A stretch of 64,000 nucleotides of DNA, taken from contig NZ_CP159307.1 in NCBI RefSeq assembly GCF_040448695.1, positions 806,001 through 870,000 on the forward strand, read 5' to 3'. The translations under genes and the position numbers were made by a program. Of this stretch, positions 8,803-18,150 are shown one piece after another (positions within the stretch are counted from its first letter, which is position 1; the number at the start of each line of letters is the position of its first letter). The notes below the pieces were generated by a model. That model was not told where the DNA came from. It made no database searches and saw only the letters and a list, made by a program, of their open reading frames with translations. Origin of the DNA: Dehalogenimonas sp. 4OHTPN. GTDB lineage: Bacteria; Chloroflexota; Dehalococcoidia; Dehalococcoidales; Dehalococcoidaceae.

Positions 8803-10476
8803 TTACATACACTCCGGCGCCGACATGCCCATGAGGTGCAAGGTGCGGGCTAGCACCGTACGCGCCGCCATAGCGAGCTTGAGGCGCGCCTGCGACAGTA
8901 GGAGGTCGGCGGATACGACGCGGCAGTCCTTGTAGAACTGGTGGAAGGCGGCGGCCAGAACGCCGGCGTAGTGGGCCAGGTGGTGCGGCTCAAAACTTTC
9001 TGCGACCTGGGCGATGACTTCGGGCAGTAGGAGCATTTTCCGAAGCAGTTCGAGTTCCGCCGGTTCGACCAGCCTGGTGACATCGCCTCCAGTGTAATCA
9101 ATAGCCTTGTCGCGGGCCAGGCTAATGATAGAGCAGATGCGGGCGTGAGCGTATTGGACATAATAGACCGGATTCTCCGCCGATTGCTTCTTGGCCAGCT
9201 CCAGGTCGAAGTCCATCTGGGAATCGGCACTCCTGGACAGGAAGTTAAAGCGACAAGCATCGGCGCCTACTTCGTCCAGCACCTCGCGCAGAGTGATGAT
9301 CTCGCCGGTGCGTTTTGAAAGTCTGACCAGTTCCTCGCCGCGGCGCAGGGTTACCAGTTGGGAGATAATGACGTGCAGGCGTGCCGGATCGATGCCCAGG
9401 GCCTGCAGCACTGCCTTCATCCGGGAGACATGACCCTGGTGGTCGGCGCCCCAGATGTTTATGCCTAAATTGAAACTGCGGCGAATGAACTTGTCATAAT
9501 GGTAGGCTATGTCCGAGGCGAAATAGGTCGGTGTGCCGTCGCTCCTGATGATGACGTTGTCCTTGCTTTCGCCAAGCGCTGTCGAAGCAAACCAGGTAGC
9601 GCCTTCCTTCTCCACGATGTAGCCGGTTTTTTGCAGCAATTCGATGACGCCGGCGAACTCGCCGCTGTCGTAAAGACTTTGCTCGGAAAACCAGCGGTCG
9701 AAGCTCACACCCAGGGCAGCCAGGTCTTGCCGGATAAGCCCCAGTATTTTCCGCAGTCCGACGGTACCGAGTTGTTCCAGCGCTTCGGCCGGCGGGAGGT
9801 CACGGAAACGGTCGCCTTCTTCCAGGAGTATGTCCCGCGCCAGGTCTGTCATGTAACTGCCGAAATAACCTTCCGCAGGCATTTCAGCATCAACGCCAAG
9901 CTGTTGGAGATATCGGGCCAGGAGCGACCGCTTGAATGACAACACCTGATTGCCGGCGTCATTGACATAATATTCCTGCTGTACCTCGAACCCCGCAGCT
10001 TTGAGGGCAAGGGCAAGCGAACTGCCTAGTACGGCGCCCCGGCCGTGGCCGACGTGGATGGGGCCGGTGGGATTGGCTGAGACGTATTCGATCTGGATCT
10101 TCCGGCCGCCGCCTGTATCAATATTGCCGTAGCACTCGCCGGAGCGGATGATCTCCTCAACCTGCTCGGTAATCCAGCCGTCTGAGATGGCGAAGTTAAG
10201 GAAACCCGGATGGGCGACGGCAACGCTCTTGATCTCTGCGGCGGCTGGTATGTACTCGGTTAAAACCGAGGCTATATCCATTGGTTTCATGCCCGTGGAT
10301 CGGGCCATCTTCAGCGGTAGGCTGGTTGCATAGTCGCCGTGAGACGGATTCTGAGGGTGCTCGAGAACGATCGGTGGCATTGCTACCACCGGCAGTCTGC
10401 CGCCGGCTTGCGCCCCGGCGATTGAGCGAGCCAGCAGGTCGGTAATCAAACCTTTTATTCCGAGGATTCCGTTCAA
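8803..10476 (-). CDS. argS: Arginyl-tRNA synthetase
   Basis: A 557-residue class I aminoacyl-tRNA synthetase that charges tRNA-Arg. The N-terminal additional domain (residues 1-115) precedes the HIGH-type motif HVGHGRGAVLG. The WGADHQGH region and a KMSK-like loop in the diverged form VRLSKRTGEIITL, usual for ArgRS, follow. The C-terminal DALR anticodon-binding domain ends the protein (residues about 430-557). It stands apart from the arginine biosynthesis operon 8 kb away. Confidence 0.97.
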   Translation of the reverse strand: MNGILGIKGLITDLLARSIAGAQAGGRLPVVAMPPIVLEHPQNPSHGDYATSLPLKMARSTGMKPMDIASVLTEYIPAAAEIKSVAVAHPGFLNFAISDGWITEQVEEIIRSGECYGNIDTGGGRKIQIEYVSANPTGPIHVGHGRGAVLGSSLALALKAAGFEVQQEYYVNDAGNQVLSFKRSLLARYLQQLGVDAEMPAEGYFGSYMTDLARDILLEEGDRFRDLPPAEALEQLGTVGLRKILGLIRQDLAALGVSFDRWFSEQSLYDSGEFAGVIELLQKTGYIVEKEGATWFASTALGESKDNVIIRSDGTPTYFASDIAYHYDKFIRRSFNLGINIWGADHQGHVSRMKAVLQALGIDPARLHVIISQLVTLRRGEELVRLSKRTGEIITLREVLDEVGADACRFNFLSRSADSQMDFDLELAKKQSAENPVYYVQYAHARICSIISLARDKAIDYTGGDVTRLVEPAELELLRKMLLLPEVIAQVAESFEPHHLAHYAGVLAAAFHQFYKDCRVVSADLLLSQARLKLAMAARTVLARTLHLMGMSAPECM

Positions 10477-10556
10477 CTATGTCTCCAGCTTGTTTTTAGA
10501 ATGGGTTAGATTATAACACACCCGGCAGCGGCGGCGTTTACGCGGTGTTTAGGGTG

Positions 10557-11663
10557 TCAGGCGGTTTCCGCCAACCTGGCCGGATTAATCCGGATCAGAT
10601 GGTCGTCGCCGGCCAGCGGTATGCCGCGGCCGTCAAGATTGTTCGTAATGACGTACAGGTAACCGTCAGGGCCGTTGACAATGTCCCTGAGCCTGCCGAA
10701 AATGCCGTTCAAATAACGCGTCAACCTCCCGGTTTGAAGGTTGTATTCAAAAATGCTCTGACCGCGAAGGCCGGTAAAATAAAGCGAACCTTGAAAAAAA
10801 GTCAGGCCTGAAGGCGCCCAGGTGTCGTTGCCGCTATGAAGTTTGGGGCCGGTCATGCCGGGAGCCGTGGTTTCGCCGCGGACAACTGGCCAGCCGTAAT
10901 TGTTGGCGGCTTCAATGAGATTCAACTCGTCGAAATTATTGGAGCCATGCTCTGTCGCCCATAGCTGGCCGAAGCCGTCCCAGGCTAAACCTTGAACGTT
11001 GCGGTGGCCGTAAGAATAGACCGCCGAGTTGGGGAAGGGGTTGTTTGAAGGGATCGAGCCATCATCGTTCAGCCGGAGTATCTTGCCGGCCAGCGAGTTC
11101 AGGTCCTGCGCGAGCGTATCAATACCTGAGTCGCCGGTGCCGATATATAGCAGTCCGTCCGGGCCGAACTTAATTCGACCGCCGTTATGGACATTGCCGC
11201 CGGGAATGCCATCGATTATGACGGTATATCCGGAGAGCGTCAGGCCATTCCCTAAAGTATAGCGGACGACCCGGTTGGCCAGCCCGCTGCCGGCGCGATA
11301 GGTATGGTAAAGATAGATCCAGCGGTTGTAATCGAAACCTGGATGGAGGGCCAATCCCAGCAGACCGCCCTCGCCGACGGCAGCCACGCCCTCAACGCCT
11401 GGCAGCGGATCAGCCCGAAGGGCGCCCGACGAGTCGATATAACGGACTCGGCCGGGGCGTTCGGTGAGCAGGATGGCTCCGTCTGATAAAAAAGCTAATT
11501 CCCAGGGAATCTCCAGACCCTCGACGACGGCTGAGGCTATCTGTGAATTGCCGTCGGGAGGCGGCGGTATGGCGCGTCGGGCTAGAAAATTCCACCAGAT
11601 AAACCCGCCGGCGACAAGTACGACAACGATGAGGATAGTAGCGATAGTGCGCGGTCTAGACAA
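10557..11663 (-). CDS. Sorbosone/glucose dehydrogenase-like beta-propeller protein, membrane-anchored
   Basis: A 368-residue protein with a single N-terminal hydrophobic helix (residues 7-27), then a six-bladed propeller of the GSDH (PQQ-type sugar dehydrogenase-like) family. Typical stretches are GLEIPWELAFLSDG, EGGLLGLALHPGF, NGGRIKFGPDGLLYIGTGD, SYGHRNVQGLAW and NNYGWPVVRG. The helix is probably an uncleaved anchor that places the propeller outside. Bacteria of this group are not known to make PQQ, so a real sugar oxidase role is uncertain. Single gene between argS and recG on the same strand. Confidence 0.85.
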   Translation of the reverse strand: MSRPRTIATILIVVVLVAGGFIWWNFLARRAIPPPPDGNSQIASAVVEGLEIPWELAFLSDGAILLTERPGRVRYIDSSGALRADPLPGVEGVAAVGEGGLLGLALHPGFDYNRWIYLYHTYRAGSGLANRVVRYTLGNGLTLSGYTVIIDGIPGGNVHNGGRIKFGPDGLLYIGTGDSGIDTLAQDLNSLAGKILRLNDDGSIPSNNPFPNSAVYSYGHRNVQGLAWDGFGQLWATEHGSNNFDELNLIEAANNYGWPVVRGETTAPGMTGPKLHSGNDTWAPSGLTFFQGSLYFTGLRGQSIFEYNLQTGRLTRYLNGIFGRLRDIVNGPDGYLYVITNNLDGRGIPLAGDDHLIRINPARLAETA

Positions 11664-11789
11664 TTAGCTGGTGCTCCTTGGATTACATCATAGGGTGTGG
11701 CGCCGGTAAGAGGCAAGAGAGACTGTGCCAGCCATTCACTGTTCATAGTTCGACAACTTACGAGAATGGTAACAGGGAGTGAATTACAG

Positions 11790-14285
11790 CTAACTCCACT
11801 CTCCCGTCTGAGGCCAGATGCGGATTAGTTCCTTATACAGGGCGCGGTGCTCCGGATTCTGCAGCCTGGGATCGTCTTCGAACAGACGTGTGGCTTCCTC
11901 GCGAGCCATTTCGAGGATGGGGACATCAGAGAGTTTGGCCATCTTAAGGTCCGGCAGACCGGACTGGCGGGTGCCGAAAAACTCGCCAGGGCCGCGGAGT
12001 TTCAGGTCTTCCTCAGCTAACACGAAGCCGTCCTGGGTCTTTTCAATAACACCCAAACGGGCGTTGGCGACATCGGACGGGTTCTCGGCCAGTAGCATGC
12101 AATAGCTCTGCTCGGTACCGCGGCCCACCCGGCCGCGGAACTGGTGCAACTGCGACAGGCCGAAGCGGTCGGCGGACTCAATGAGCATCACCGTGGCGTT
12201 GGGCACGTCAATGCCGACCTCGATAACCGGTGTCGAAACGAGAATATCCAGTTTGCCGTCCTTAAAGGCGCCCATGACCGAGTCTTTCTCCGCGGCGGTC
12301 AAACGGCCGTGCAACAGGCCGAGCCGGTATTCCGGAAAGACCTCCATTTTAAGGTTTTCGTATTCGGCGGTAGCGGCCCGTGCCTGCACGGCTTCCGACT
12401 CCTCCACCAGCGGGCAGACGATGAAGGCTTGCTGTTTCATAGCGAGCTGTTTCTTGATGAAGGCGTAGGCGCTGCCCCGCTGCTCCGGTTTGAGCCACCG
12501 GGTCTTGATGATTTGGCGTCCCGGCGGCAGTTCGTCAATGACAGAAAGATCGAGATCGCCGTATAAGGTGAGCGCCAGCGTTCGAGGTATCGGCGTAGCC
12601 GTCATCACAAGGATGTGCGGATTGCTGCCTTTCTGCCGCAGACTTTGCCGCTGCTCCACGCCGAAGCGGTGCTGCTCATCAATAACAGCTGCGCCCAGTC
12701 TCTTGAACCTCATCGATTTCTGAATCAGAGCGTGGGTGCCGATGATCAGGTCGATGCCACCGTTTCTCACCAGGTCGCGGACGGCTGACTTGCCTGACTC
12801 CTTGGCGTCACCGATGAGTAATGCCACGGTGAGCGGCCGATCCGGCATGATGCCAAAATAACTGACTGAATGGTCACTGTGCTGCTTCTGCACCGCCAGG
12901 CGATCGAGCATGGCGGTCACCGAGCGGAAGTGTTGCTCGGCCAAAATCTCCGTCGGGGCCATGAAGGCCGCCTGGAAACCGGCATTGACAGCTATAAGAA
13001 TCGCAGCAGTGGCTACTACCGTTTTGCCTGAGCCGACCTCGCCCTGAAGCAGACGGCTCATGGCTTCGGTGCGTTTGAGATCGGCCAGTATCTCGTCGAG
13101 TGACCGCCGCTGGGCACCGGTGAGTTTGAACGGAAGTGAATCAACGAATCGGGTGAGCAGTACCTGGTCGGCAGTGATGCTCGCCGCGGGTTGTGAATGC
13201 TGCCAGGCGCGTTTGCGCGCTAACACGCCGAGCTGGAGGAAGAACAATTCATCGAAGGCAAGACGCATCCTGGCCGCATTGTAAGACGGTTCGTCGGCCG
13301 GAAAATGGGCCTGGGTCACGGCTTGCGGCAGATCGGCCAGTCGCCTTCGGTCTTTAATATCGGCGGGCAGGTAGTCCTCCAGCGCCGGGGTGAAGCCGTC
13401 CACCACCTCTTTCATCAATTTTCGCAGGGCTCGCGGGTAAAGGCCGGCGGTCAAGGGATAGACCGGCACTAATCGCCCTGTGTGGACGAGTTCTTTTTCC
13501 TCCAGTTTCTCCCATTCCGGCGATTCGAAAACCAACATACCCTTCCACGCGCTCACCCGGCCGGAAATTACCAGGCGGTCGCCGTTCTTGATCTGCCGAA
13601 CCAGATAAGGATTGTTGAACCACAGGGCACGGATATTACCGGTCTCGTCGCCAAGGATCGCCTCAGTGGACCTGCGGCCGCCTGGAGTGGTCAGCCGCAC
13701 CTCCCAGACATTGGCGACGATGGTCTGATCCGGGCCGGGTGACAAAGACGAAATCTTGGCGGTACGGGAGTAATCAACGTGGCGGGCTGGGAAATGATAC
13801 AGCAGATCGCGGACGTTCTCGATACCAAGTTTTTTCAACTTGGCGGCGGTGGCGTCAGAAACGCCTTTGAAAGCGTTAACCGGCAATTCCAGGGACGTTA
13901 CCGGGGGACCTGCCGCTTTTTTGACCGAGACCTGTTTGAGCCTGTATTTCGGAGCGGATTCAGCTACGGTAAATGCCGGCTCAACTGATTCCGACGATAC
14001 CTTACCGGCGCTAGTAACCTTAGCCGCCGCCTCTAACTCTTCGGCGAACTCGACCAGCCGGTCGAGAGCGGCGGATCGCGCCGCGGCTGGTGAACCGGCG
14101 TAGTCAAAAGCGCTGATAAATTTATTGAACCGGGATAATTGAGTCCGGTTGACAATGCCTGCCGAAGTCTCCGAAGCCCAGTTAGCCAGGAACTTATCCA
14201 GCCCCCCGATGACGGCCGTATCCAGGCAACCTTTCTTCTTTTCAAGGCTGATAACGGCTTTCAGTTTTTCCAGAGACTGAGACAT
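11790..14285 (-). CDS. recG: ATP-dependent DNA helicase RecG
   Basis: An 831-residue superfamily 2 helicase that remodels stalled replication forks and Holliday junctions. An N-terminal extension of about 140 residues precedes the RecG wedge/OB domain (ISSLSPGPDQTIVANVWEVR region). Walker A is LLQGEVGSGKTVVATAA. The Walker B-like box is AAVIDEQHRFGVEQR, followed by MTATPIPRTLALT and the C-terminal helicase motifs VSTPVIEVGIDVPNA and HQFRGRVGRG. It is the end of a minus-strand run fakA-fakB-fakB-recG, a recurring gene neighbourhood in bacteria. Confidence 0.96.
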   Translation of the reverse strand: MSQSLEKLKAVISLEKKKGCLDTAVIGGLDKFLANWASETSAGIVNRTQLSRFNKFISAFDYAGSPAAARSAALDRLVEFAEELEAAAKVTSAGKVSSESVEPAFTVAESAPKYRLKQVSVKKAAGPPVTSLELPVNAFKGVSDATAAKLKKLGIENVRDLLYHFPARHVDYSRTAKISSLSPGPDQTIVANVWEVRLTTPGGRRSTEAILGDETGNIRALWFNNPYLVRQIKNGDRLVISGRVSAWKGMLVFESPEWEKLEEKELVHTGRLVPVYPLTAGLYPRALRKLMKEVVDGFTPALEDYLPADIKDRRRLADLPQAVTQAHFPADEPSYNAARMRLAFDELFFLQLGVLARKRAWQHSQPAASITADQVLLTRFVDSLPFKLTGAQRRSLDEILADLKRTEAMSRLLQGEVGSGKTVVATAAILIAVNAGFQAAFMAPTEILAEQHFRSVTAMLDRLAVQKQHSDHSVSYFGIMPDRPLTVALLIGDAKESGKSAVRDLVRNGGIDLIIGTHALIQKSMRFKRLGAAVIDEQHRFGVEQRQSLRQKGSNPHILVMTATPIPRTLALTLYGDLDLSVIDELPPGRQIIKTRWLKPEQRGSAYAFIKKQLAMKQQAFIVCPLVEESEAVQARAATAEYENLKMEVFPEYRLGLLHGRLTAAEKDSVMGAFKDGKLDILVSTPVIEVGIDVPNATVMLIESADRFGLSQLHQFRGRVGRGTEQSYCMLLAENPSDVANARLGVIEKTQDGFVLAEEDLKLRGPGEFFGTRQSGLPDLKMAKLSDVPILEMAREEATRLFEDDPRLQNPEHRALYKELIRIWPQTGEWS

Positions 14286-14346
14286 TTGAACTGATTATAC
14301 CGGAAAACACTGGATGCGGCACAGGAACGAGGTGAATTAATGGCGT

Positions 14347-15204
14347 TTACACCAATGGTAGGGCTGCCGGCTGTTGCCTGATAAATACGGCCATGATGCC
14401 CGGTCCGCCGTGGGCGCCCAACGCCGGTCCCAACTGGGAAATGTGGATTCGTGTCTTTTCAACGAATGCCGAAAGTCGTTCCTTAAGTGTTTCGGCTTCG
14501 TCCGGAGTGGTGGCGTAGACGACGGCGACATCGGCGATATCAGGGGTCTTTCTTACCAAATCGACCATTGTGTCCAACGCCCGGGCGCGAGTCCGGGCAA
14601 TACCGACCGGCCAGAATGAGCCATCCCTTAATGTCAGCAGCGGTTTAACGTTTAATATGCCGCCGATGAGCGACTTTGCGGCACCCAGCCGGCCGCTGCG
14701 GAAAGCGTACTTCAAGGTGTCAAACATGGCAAGGATGCGGGTTAAAGGCGCTGTTTGTCTGACCGATTCAATTATCTCCTCTTTGCCGGCGCCTGCCAGG
14801 GAGAGGCGCGCCGCGGTTACCGTAGCCAGTCCCAGGCCCATGGAGAGCGAAAGAGAGTCGAGTACGGTGATGCGGGCTTTCTCAAGCAACAGATCACGCC
14901 CGGATAACGCTGAGTTGAACGTTCCTGAAAGCTTGCTGGAAAGGTGAATGGAGATGATTTGGTCGTGGTCTTTGAGCAGTTCACTGTAGACAGCGGCAAA
15001 GTCGGCGGGAGACGGCTGAGAAGTGGCCGGCGGCACTTCACCAGCCAACAGACGGCGGTAAACCTCTTCCTGGGTGATGTCCACGCCGTCACGGAAAACT
15101 TCATTACCGAAGCGGACATAGACCGGTACCACGGCGATACCCAGGTCGTGTACCAAGTCTGTCGGCAGATCTGCGGTGGAATCGGTGATGATCTTGATGC
15201 GCAT
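14347..15204 (-). CDS. DegV family fatty-acid-binding protein (FakB-type), copy 1
   Basis: A 285-residue DegV protein. The opening KIITDSTADLPTDL and the TSQPSP loop (about residue 60) are the lipid-head-contacting motifs of FakB proteins, which present a bound fatty acid to the kinase FakA. The region HLSSKLSGTFNSA is typical. It lies just downstream of a second DegV gene and of fakA, all on one strand with short gaps, so a functional FakA-FakB set is the natural reading. Which fatty acid it binds cannot be told. Confidence 0.88.
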   Translation of the reverse strand: MRIKIITDSTADLPTDLVHDLGIAVVPVYVRFGNEVFRDGVDITQEEVYRRLLAGEVPPATSQPSPADFAAVYSELLKDHDQIISIHLSSKLSGTFNSALSGRDLLLEKARITVLDSLSLSMGLGLATVTAARLSLAGAGKEEIIESVRQTAPLTRILAMFDTLKYAFRSGRLGAAKSLIGGILNVKPLLTLRDGSFWPVGIARTRARALDTMVDLVRKTPDIADVAVVYATTPDEAETLKERLSAFVEKTRIHISQLGPALGAHGGPGIMAVFIRQQPAALPLV

Positions 15205-15235
15205 CCGAGTTGCCTAGGGGGTGTTTCCGGGCTCG

Positions 15236-16078
15236 CTAAGTCTTGCCCATAACAGACACCGAGAGCACGCTGGGGCCCATGTAGGCGCCTAAGACCGGAC
15301 TGACGGTTGTCCGGTAGATCCTTTCCCTGGGGTGAAGGTCTGACAGGCGGTCTATCAGTGCATCAGCCATCTCCGGCGTGGTGGCGTATTCCACGGCCAT
15401 TTCGTCAATTTGACGGTGGCCGGCGGCAAAATTGTACAGCACATCTATGGCGGCATTCATTGAGCGTACCCGCGTTAGCGGCGCCACCTGACCGTCGCTC
15501 ATCGTCAGAACGGGTTTAACCGAGAGCAAGGAACCCAGCAGTCCCTGAGCTTTGCCGATACGGCCGCCTCGGGCCAGATATTTCAGTGTATCGAAGGCCA
15601 TTACCGGCTTGGTGCAGGCAGCCTGTTCGGTCACTGCTTTTTTTAATTCGTCCAGCCCCAGGCCAGCGGCAGCCTTTTTAGCCGCCCAGATAGCCAGTAA
15701 CCCCAGAGCTGCCGCGGTGACTTCCGAGTTGACTACCTCGATGCGGCAACTGGGTTTTTCCAAAAGCTGGGCGGCGGACACGGCGGAATCAAATGTTCCC
15801 GACAGCTTTTTGGAAATGGTGATGACCAAGACGCCATCAGCGTCGCCGCAGAGCTTTTTATAAACGTTTAAAAAGGCATTGGGTGAAGGCTGAGTGGTAT
15901 GGGGAAAGATCTCTTCTGCGGCTAATCTGCGGTAAAATTCATCGGTGGAAATCTCGACCCGGTCCAGAAAAGACTCGCGGCCGAAAGACACAGTCAACGG
16001 TACGACGCTGATACCAAACTCTTTTGCCAGCGCCGGTGTGAGGTCGGATGTTGAGTCGGTAACGATCTTGACGCCCAT
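15236..16078 (-). CDS. DegV family fatty-acid-binding protein (FakB-type), copy 2
   Basis: A 280-residue protein starting MGVKIVTDSTSDLTP, with the TTQPSP lipid-binding loop and TISKKLSGTFDSA. I use the ATG at 16078 rather than an in-frame start at 16129, because AAGGTGAG sits just before it and family members begin at this point; the longer version would overlap the end of fakA. It is similar to, but clearly diverged from, the neighbouring copy, so the two may bind different fatty acids, as paired FakB proteins do in Firmicutes. Confidence 0.88.
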   Translation of the reverse strand: MGVKIVTDSTSDLTPALAKEFGISVVPLTVSFGRESFLDRVEISTDEFYRRLAAEEIFPHTTQPSPNAFLNVYKKLCGDADGVLVITISKKLSGTFDSAVSAAQLLEKPSCRIEVVNSEVTAAALGLLAIWAAKKAAAGLGLDELKKAVTEQAACTKPVMAFDTLKYLARGGRIGKAQGLLGSLLSVKPVLTMSDGQVAPLTRVRSMNAAIDVLYNFAAGHRQIDEMAVEYATTPEMADALIDRLSDLHPRERIYRTTVSPVLGAYMGPSVLSVSVMGKT

Positions 16079-16112
16079 GGGCTCACCTTCAAGGATATTC
16101 CGGTCGAGCCGG

Positions 16113-17744
16113 TTACTCCAGGGATACAATATAATCGTAATGCGGCTGGCCGCCGGAAACGACCTCTACTTGACGCCCCGGATATTTTACCGCCAGGCTG
16201 TCAGCCATGGCCCGCGCCGCCGCCTCGGTGGTGTTGGCTCCGTAATACAGGGTCATGACTTCTACCCTGGAAAGGTCGGATTTAGCCAGCAGATCAGCCA
16301 GCACTTTGTCGGATACTTCGTCCACCGCCGCCAGATGGCCGTCCAGAAGGCCGATAGCCTGGTGCTTCTTGATCACAAAACCGTTGATTTTGGTATCGCG
16401 GACAGCATGGGTAATCTCCACCGTCCGGACGTGAGCTTTGGCGTCGTTCATTCGGCTGACGTTGGTATCAAAATCAGCTTCATAATCGAACGCCAGCAGC
16501 GCCGCCACGCCCTGGGGCAGGCTCTCGGTGGGAATGATCGCCAGAGTCTTGCCTGAAAGATGCTTGACCTGCTCGGCGGCAGGAATGATGTTTTTGTTGT
16601 TGGGCAATATGATGACTTTATCAGAAGCGGCTGCTTCAACCGCCTGATAGATCTCTTTGGTGGACGGATTCATCGTTTGGCCCCCAGGGACGATTCCCGC
16701 GGCGCCGAGGGAGGCAAAGACATCGGCGAAGCCATCTCCCGCTACGATAGCCACAATAGCGATATCAATCATCGGCTGCCGGTCTTTCTGAAGCGCCAGG
16801 AAATCCTCGTGCTGTTCGTCCATATTCCGGATCGATACCTTATGGACTGTGCCCAGCTTGGTCACGTAATTCAGGACCCTGCCCGGTGCAATAGCATGAA
16901 TATGGACCCGGATAGTCGAGGCATCGCCGACGACGATGAGCGACTGACCTTTGCGCTTGAGCCTGGCGCGGATCTTTTCCAGTTCCAGGTTCTCTCCTTT
17001 CAGGAGGAACTCTGTGCAGTAACCGAAAGGCTCTTCATCGGTTGGAGATAAACGTACCGCTTTGGCCGACACCGGTACTGATGAAGCGATAACATGTGAT
17101 TTCTTGAACTGCATCTGCTCGGTCTCGCCCCGGAGGAAATGCAGCATGCCTTCCAGTACCGTATACAGGCCTTGTCCGCCGGCGTCAACGACTCCGGCAT
17201 CCCGCAGCGCCGGCAGCAGGCTCGGCGTCCGGGCGACCGATTCACAGGCGGCGTTCATCGATTGTTCAATCAAATGGACGATCGATTCGTCTTTCTCAGC
17301 CGAAGCCCGGGCGGCGGCGGCGACATCTTTCAGGACGGTCAGGATAGTGCCTTCAACGGGATTTGACAGGCCCTTGTAAGCAGTCTCAACGGACTGTGTC
17401 CAGGCTGCCGCCCAATCGCTGGCCGTGGCCGCTTCTTTATCCTTGAAGACCATGGCCACGCCCCGCCAGATCTGCGAGGAAATGACTCCTGAATTGCCAC
17501 GCGCGCCCATGAGAGCTCCCTTGGCAACAGCGCCTGACATGGCGCCAATGTCGGCGGCGGAGACTTTTCCGGCTTCTTCCACGGCGGAGCGGAGAGTGAG
17601 GAGCATATTGGTGCCGCAGTCTCCGTCAGGCACCGGGAAAACGTTCAGGGCATCAATATCGGAAGCGCTTTTTTCCAGCCAGGCGGCGGCGGCGGCCAGC
17701 ATATCGCGCATTTCCTGTCCGGACATGGTCGCGTGGGCTGACAT
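16113..17744 (-). CDS. fakA: Fatty acid kinase FakA (DAK2/YloV-type)
   Basis: A 543-residue protein. The N-terminal DAK2 (dihydroxyacetone kinase-like) ATP domain shows NVFPVPDGDCGTNMLLTL and GARGNSGVISSQI. The middle domain and the C-terminal DegV-like domain complete the YloV layout. FakA phosphorylates fatty acids held by FakB proteins, making acyl-phosphate for phospholipid synthesis. Two fakB-type genes follow at once on the same strand. The start at 17744 is supported by AGAGGTG with a 7-base gap. It is divergent from rpmB across a 139-bp promoter region. Confidence 0.93.
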   Translation of the reverse strand: MSAHATMSGQEMRDMLAAAAAWLEKSASDIDALNVFPVPDGDCGTNMLLTLRSAVEEAGKVSAADIGAMSGAVAKGALMGARGNSGVISSQIWRGVAMVFKDKEAATASDWAAAWTQSVETAYKGLSNPVEGTILTVLKDVAAAARASAEKDESIVHLIEQSMNAACESVARTPSLLPALRDAGVVDAGGQGLYTVLEGMLHFLRGETEQMQFKKSHVIASSVPVSAKAVRLSPTDEEPFGYCTEFLLKGENLELEKIRARLKRKGQSLIVVGDASTIRVHIHAIAPGRVLNYVTKLGTVHKVSIRNMDEQHEDFLALQKDRQPMIDIAIVAIVAGDGFADVFASLGAAGIVPGGQTMNPSTKEIYQAVEAAASDKVIILPNNKNIIPAAEQVKHLSGKTLAIIPTESLPQGVAALLAFDYEADFDTNVSRMNDAKAHVRTVEITHAVRDTKINGFVIKKHQAIGLLDGHLAAVDEVSDKVLADLLAKSDLSRVEVMTLYYGANTTEAAARAMADSLAVKYPGRQVEVVSGGQPHYDYIVSLE

Positions 17745-17883
17745 AATCTTACACCTCTGGAGGCGCCTGAGAGAGGCGCCGTCGTTTGTTAATTTGTAAC
17801 TCCGGGTGGGGATATGTTATATTTACCGAACGGCATTGTATATTATCGTCAAATGAATAGTCAAAGGAGTCCACATCCATCCC

Positions 17884-18069
17884 ATGAAATGCGATTATTG
17901 CGGTAAAACCCCTCAATACGGCCATAACGTGTCCCATTCCAAACGGCGCACCAACCGCCGCTCTGAACCCAACTGCCATCCGGCGCGGGTTCTCCTGGAC
18001 GGCAAATCCACCCGGTTGTCGCTGTGCACCCGCTGCCTGCGTACATTGTCAAAGATGGCCGCGGCTTAA
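17884..18069 (+). CDS. rpmB: 50S ribosomal protein L28
   Basis: A 61-residue L28 (MKCDYCGKTPQYGHNVSHSK, then RRTNRRSEPN). It is the zinc-ribbon form with two CxxC pairs (C3/C6 and C48/C51). The consensus AAAGGAG lies upstream but about 14 bases from the ATG, a longer gap than usual. Single gene followed by an intrinsic terminator; divergent from fakA, as in many genomes. Confidence 0.95.
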   Translation: MKCDYCGKTPQYGHNVSHSKRRTNRRSEPNCHPARVLLDGKSTRLSLCTRCLRTLSKMAAA

Positions 18070-18088
18070 GCCCGATTCTCCGATGAAC

Positions 18089-18122
18089 AAACTACCGCTG
18101 ATTTCAGCGGTAGTTTTTATTT
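18089..18122 (+). terminator. Intrinsic terminator after rpmB
   Basis: A 12-bp stem AAACTACCGCTG (18089-18100) with its complement (18105-18116) and an ATTT loop, followed by a T-rich tail. Confidence 0.9.
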
Positions 18123-18150
18123 TGCCAGGATTTATTCGGCTCAATGATGT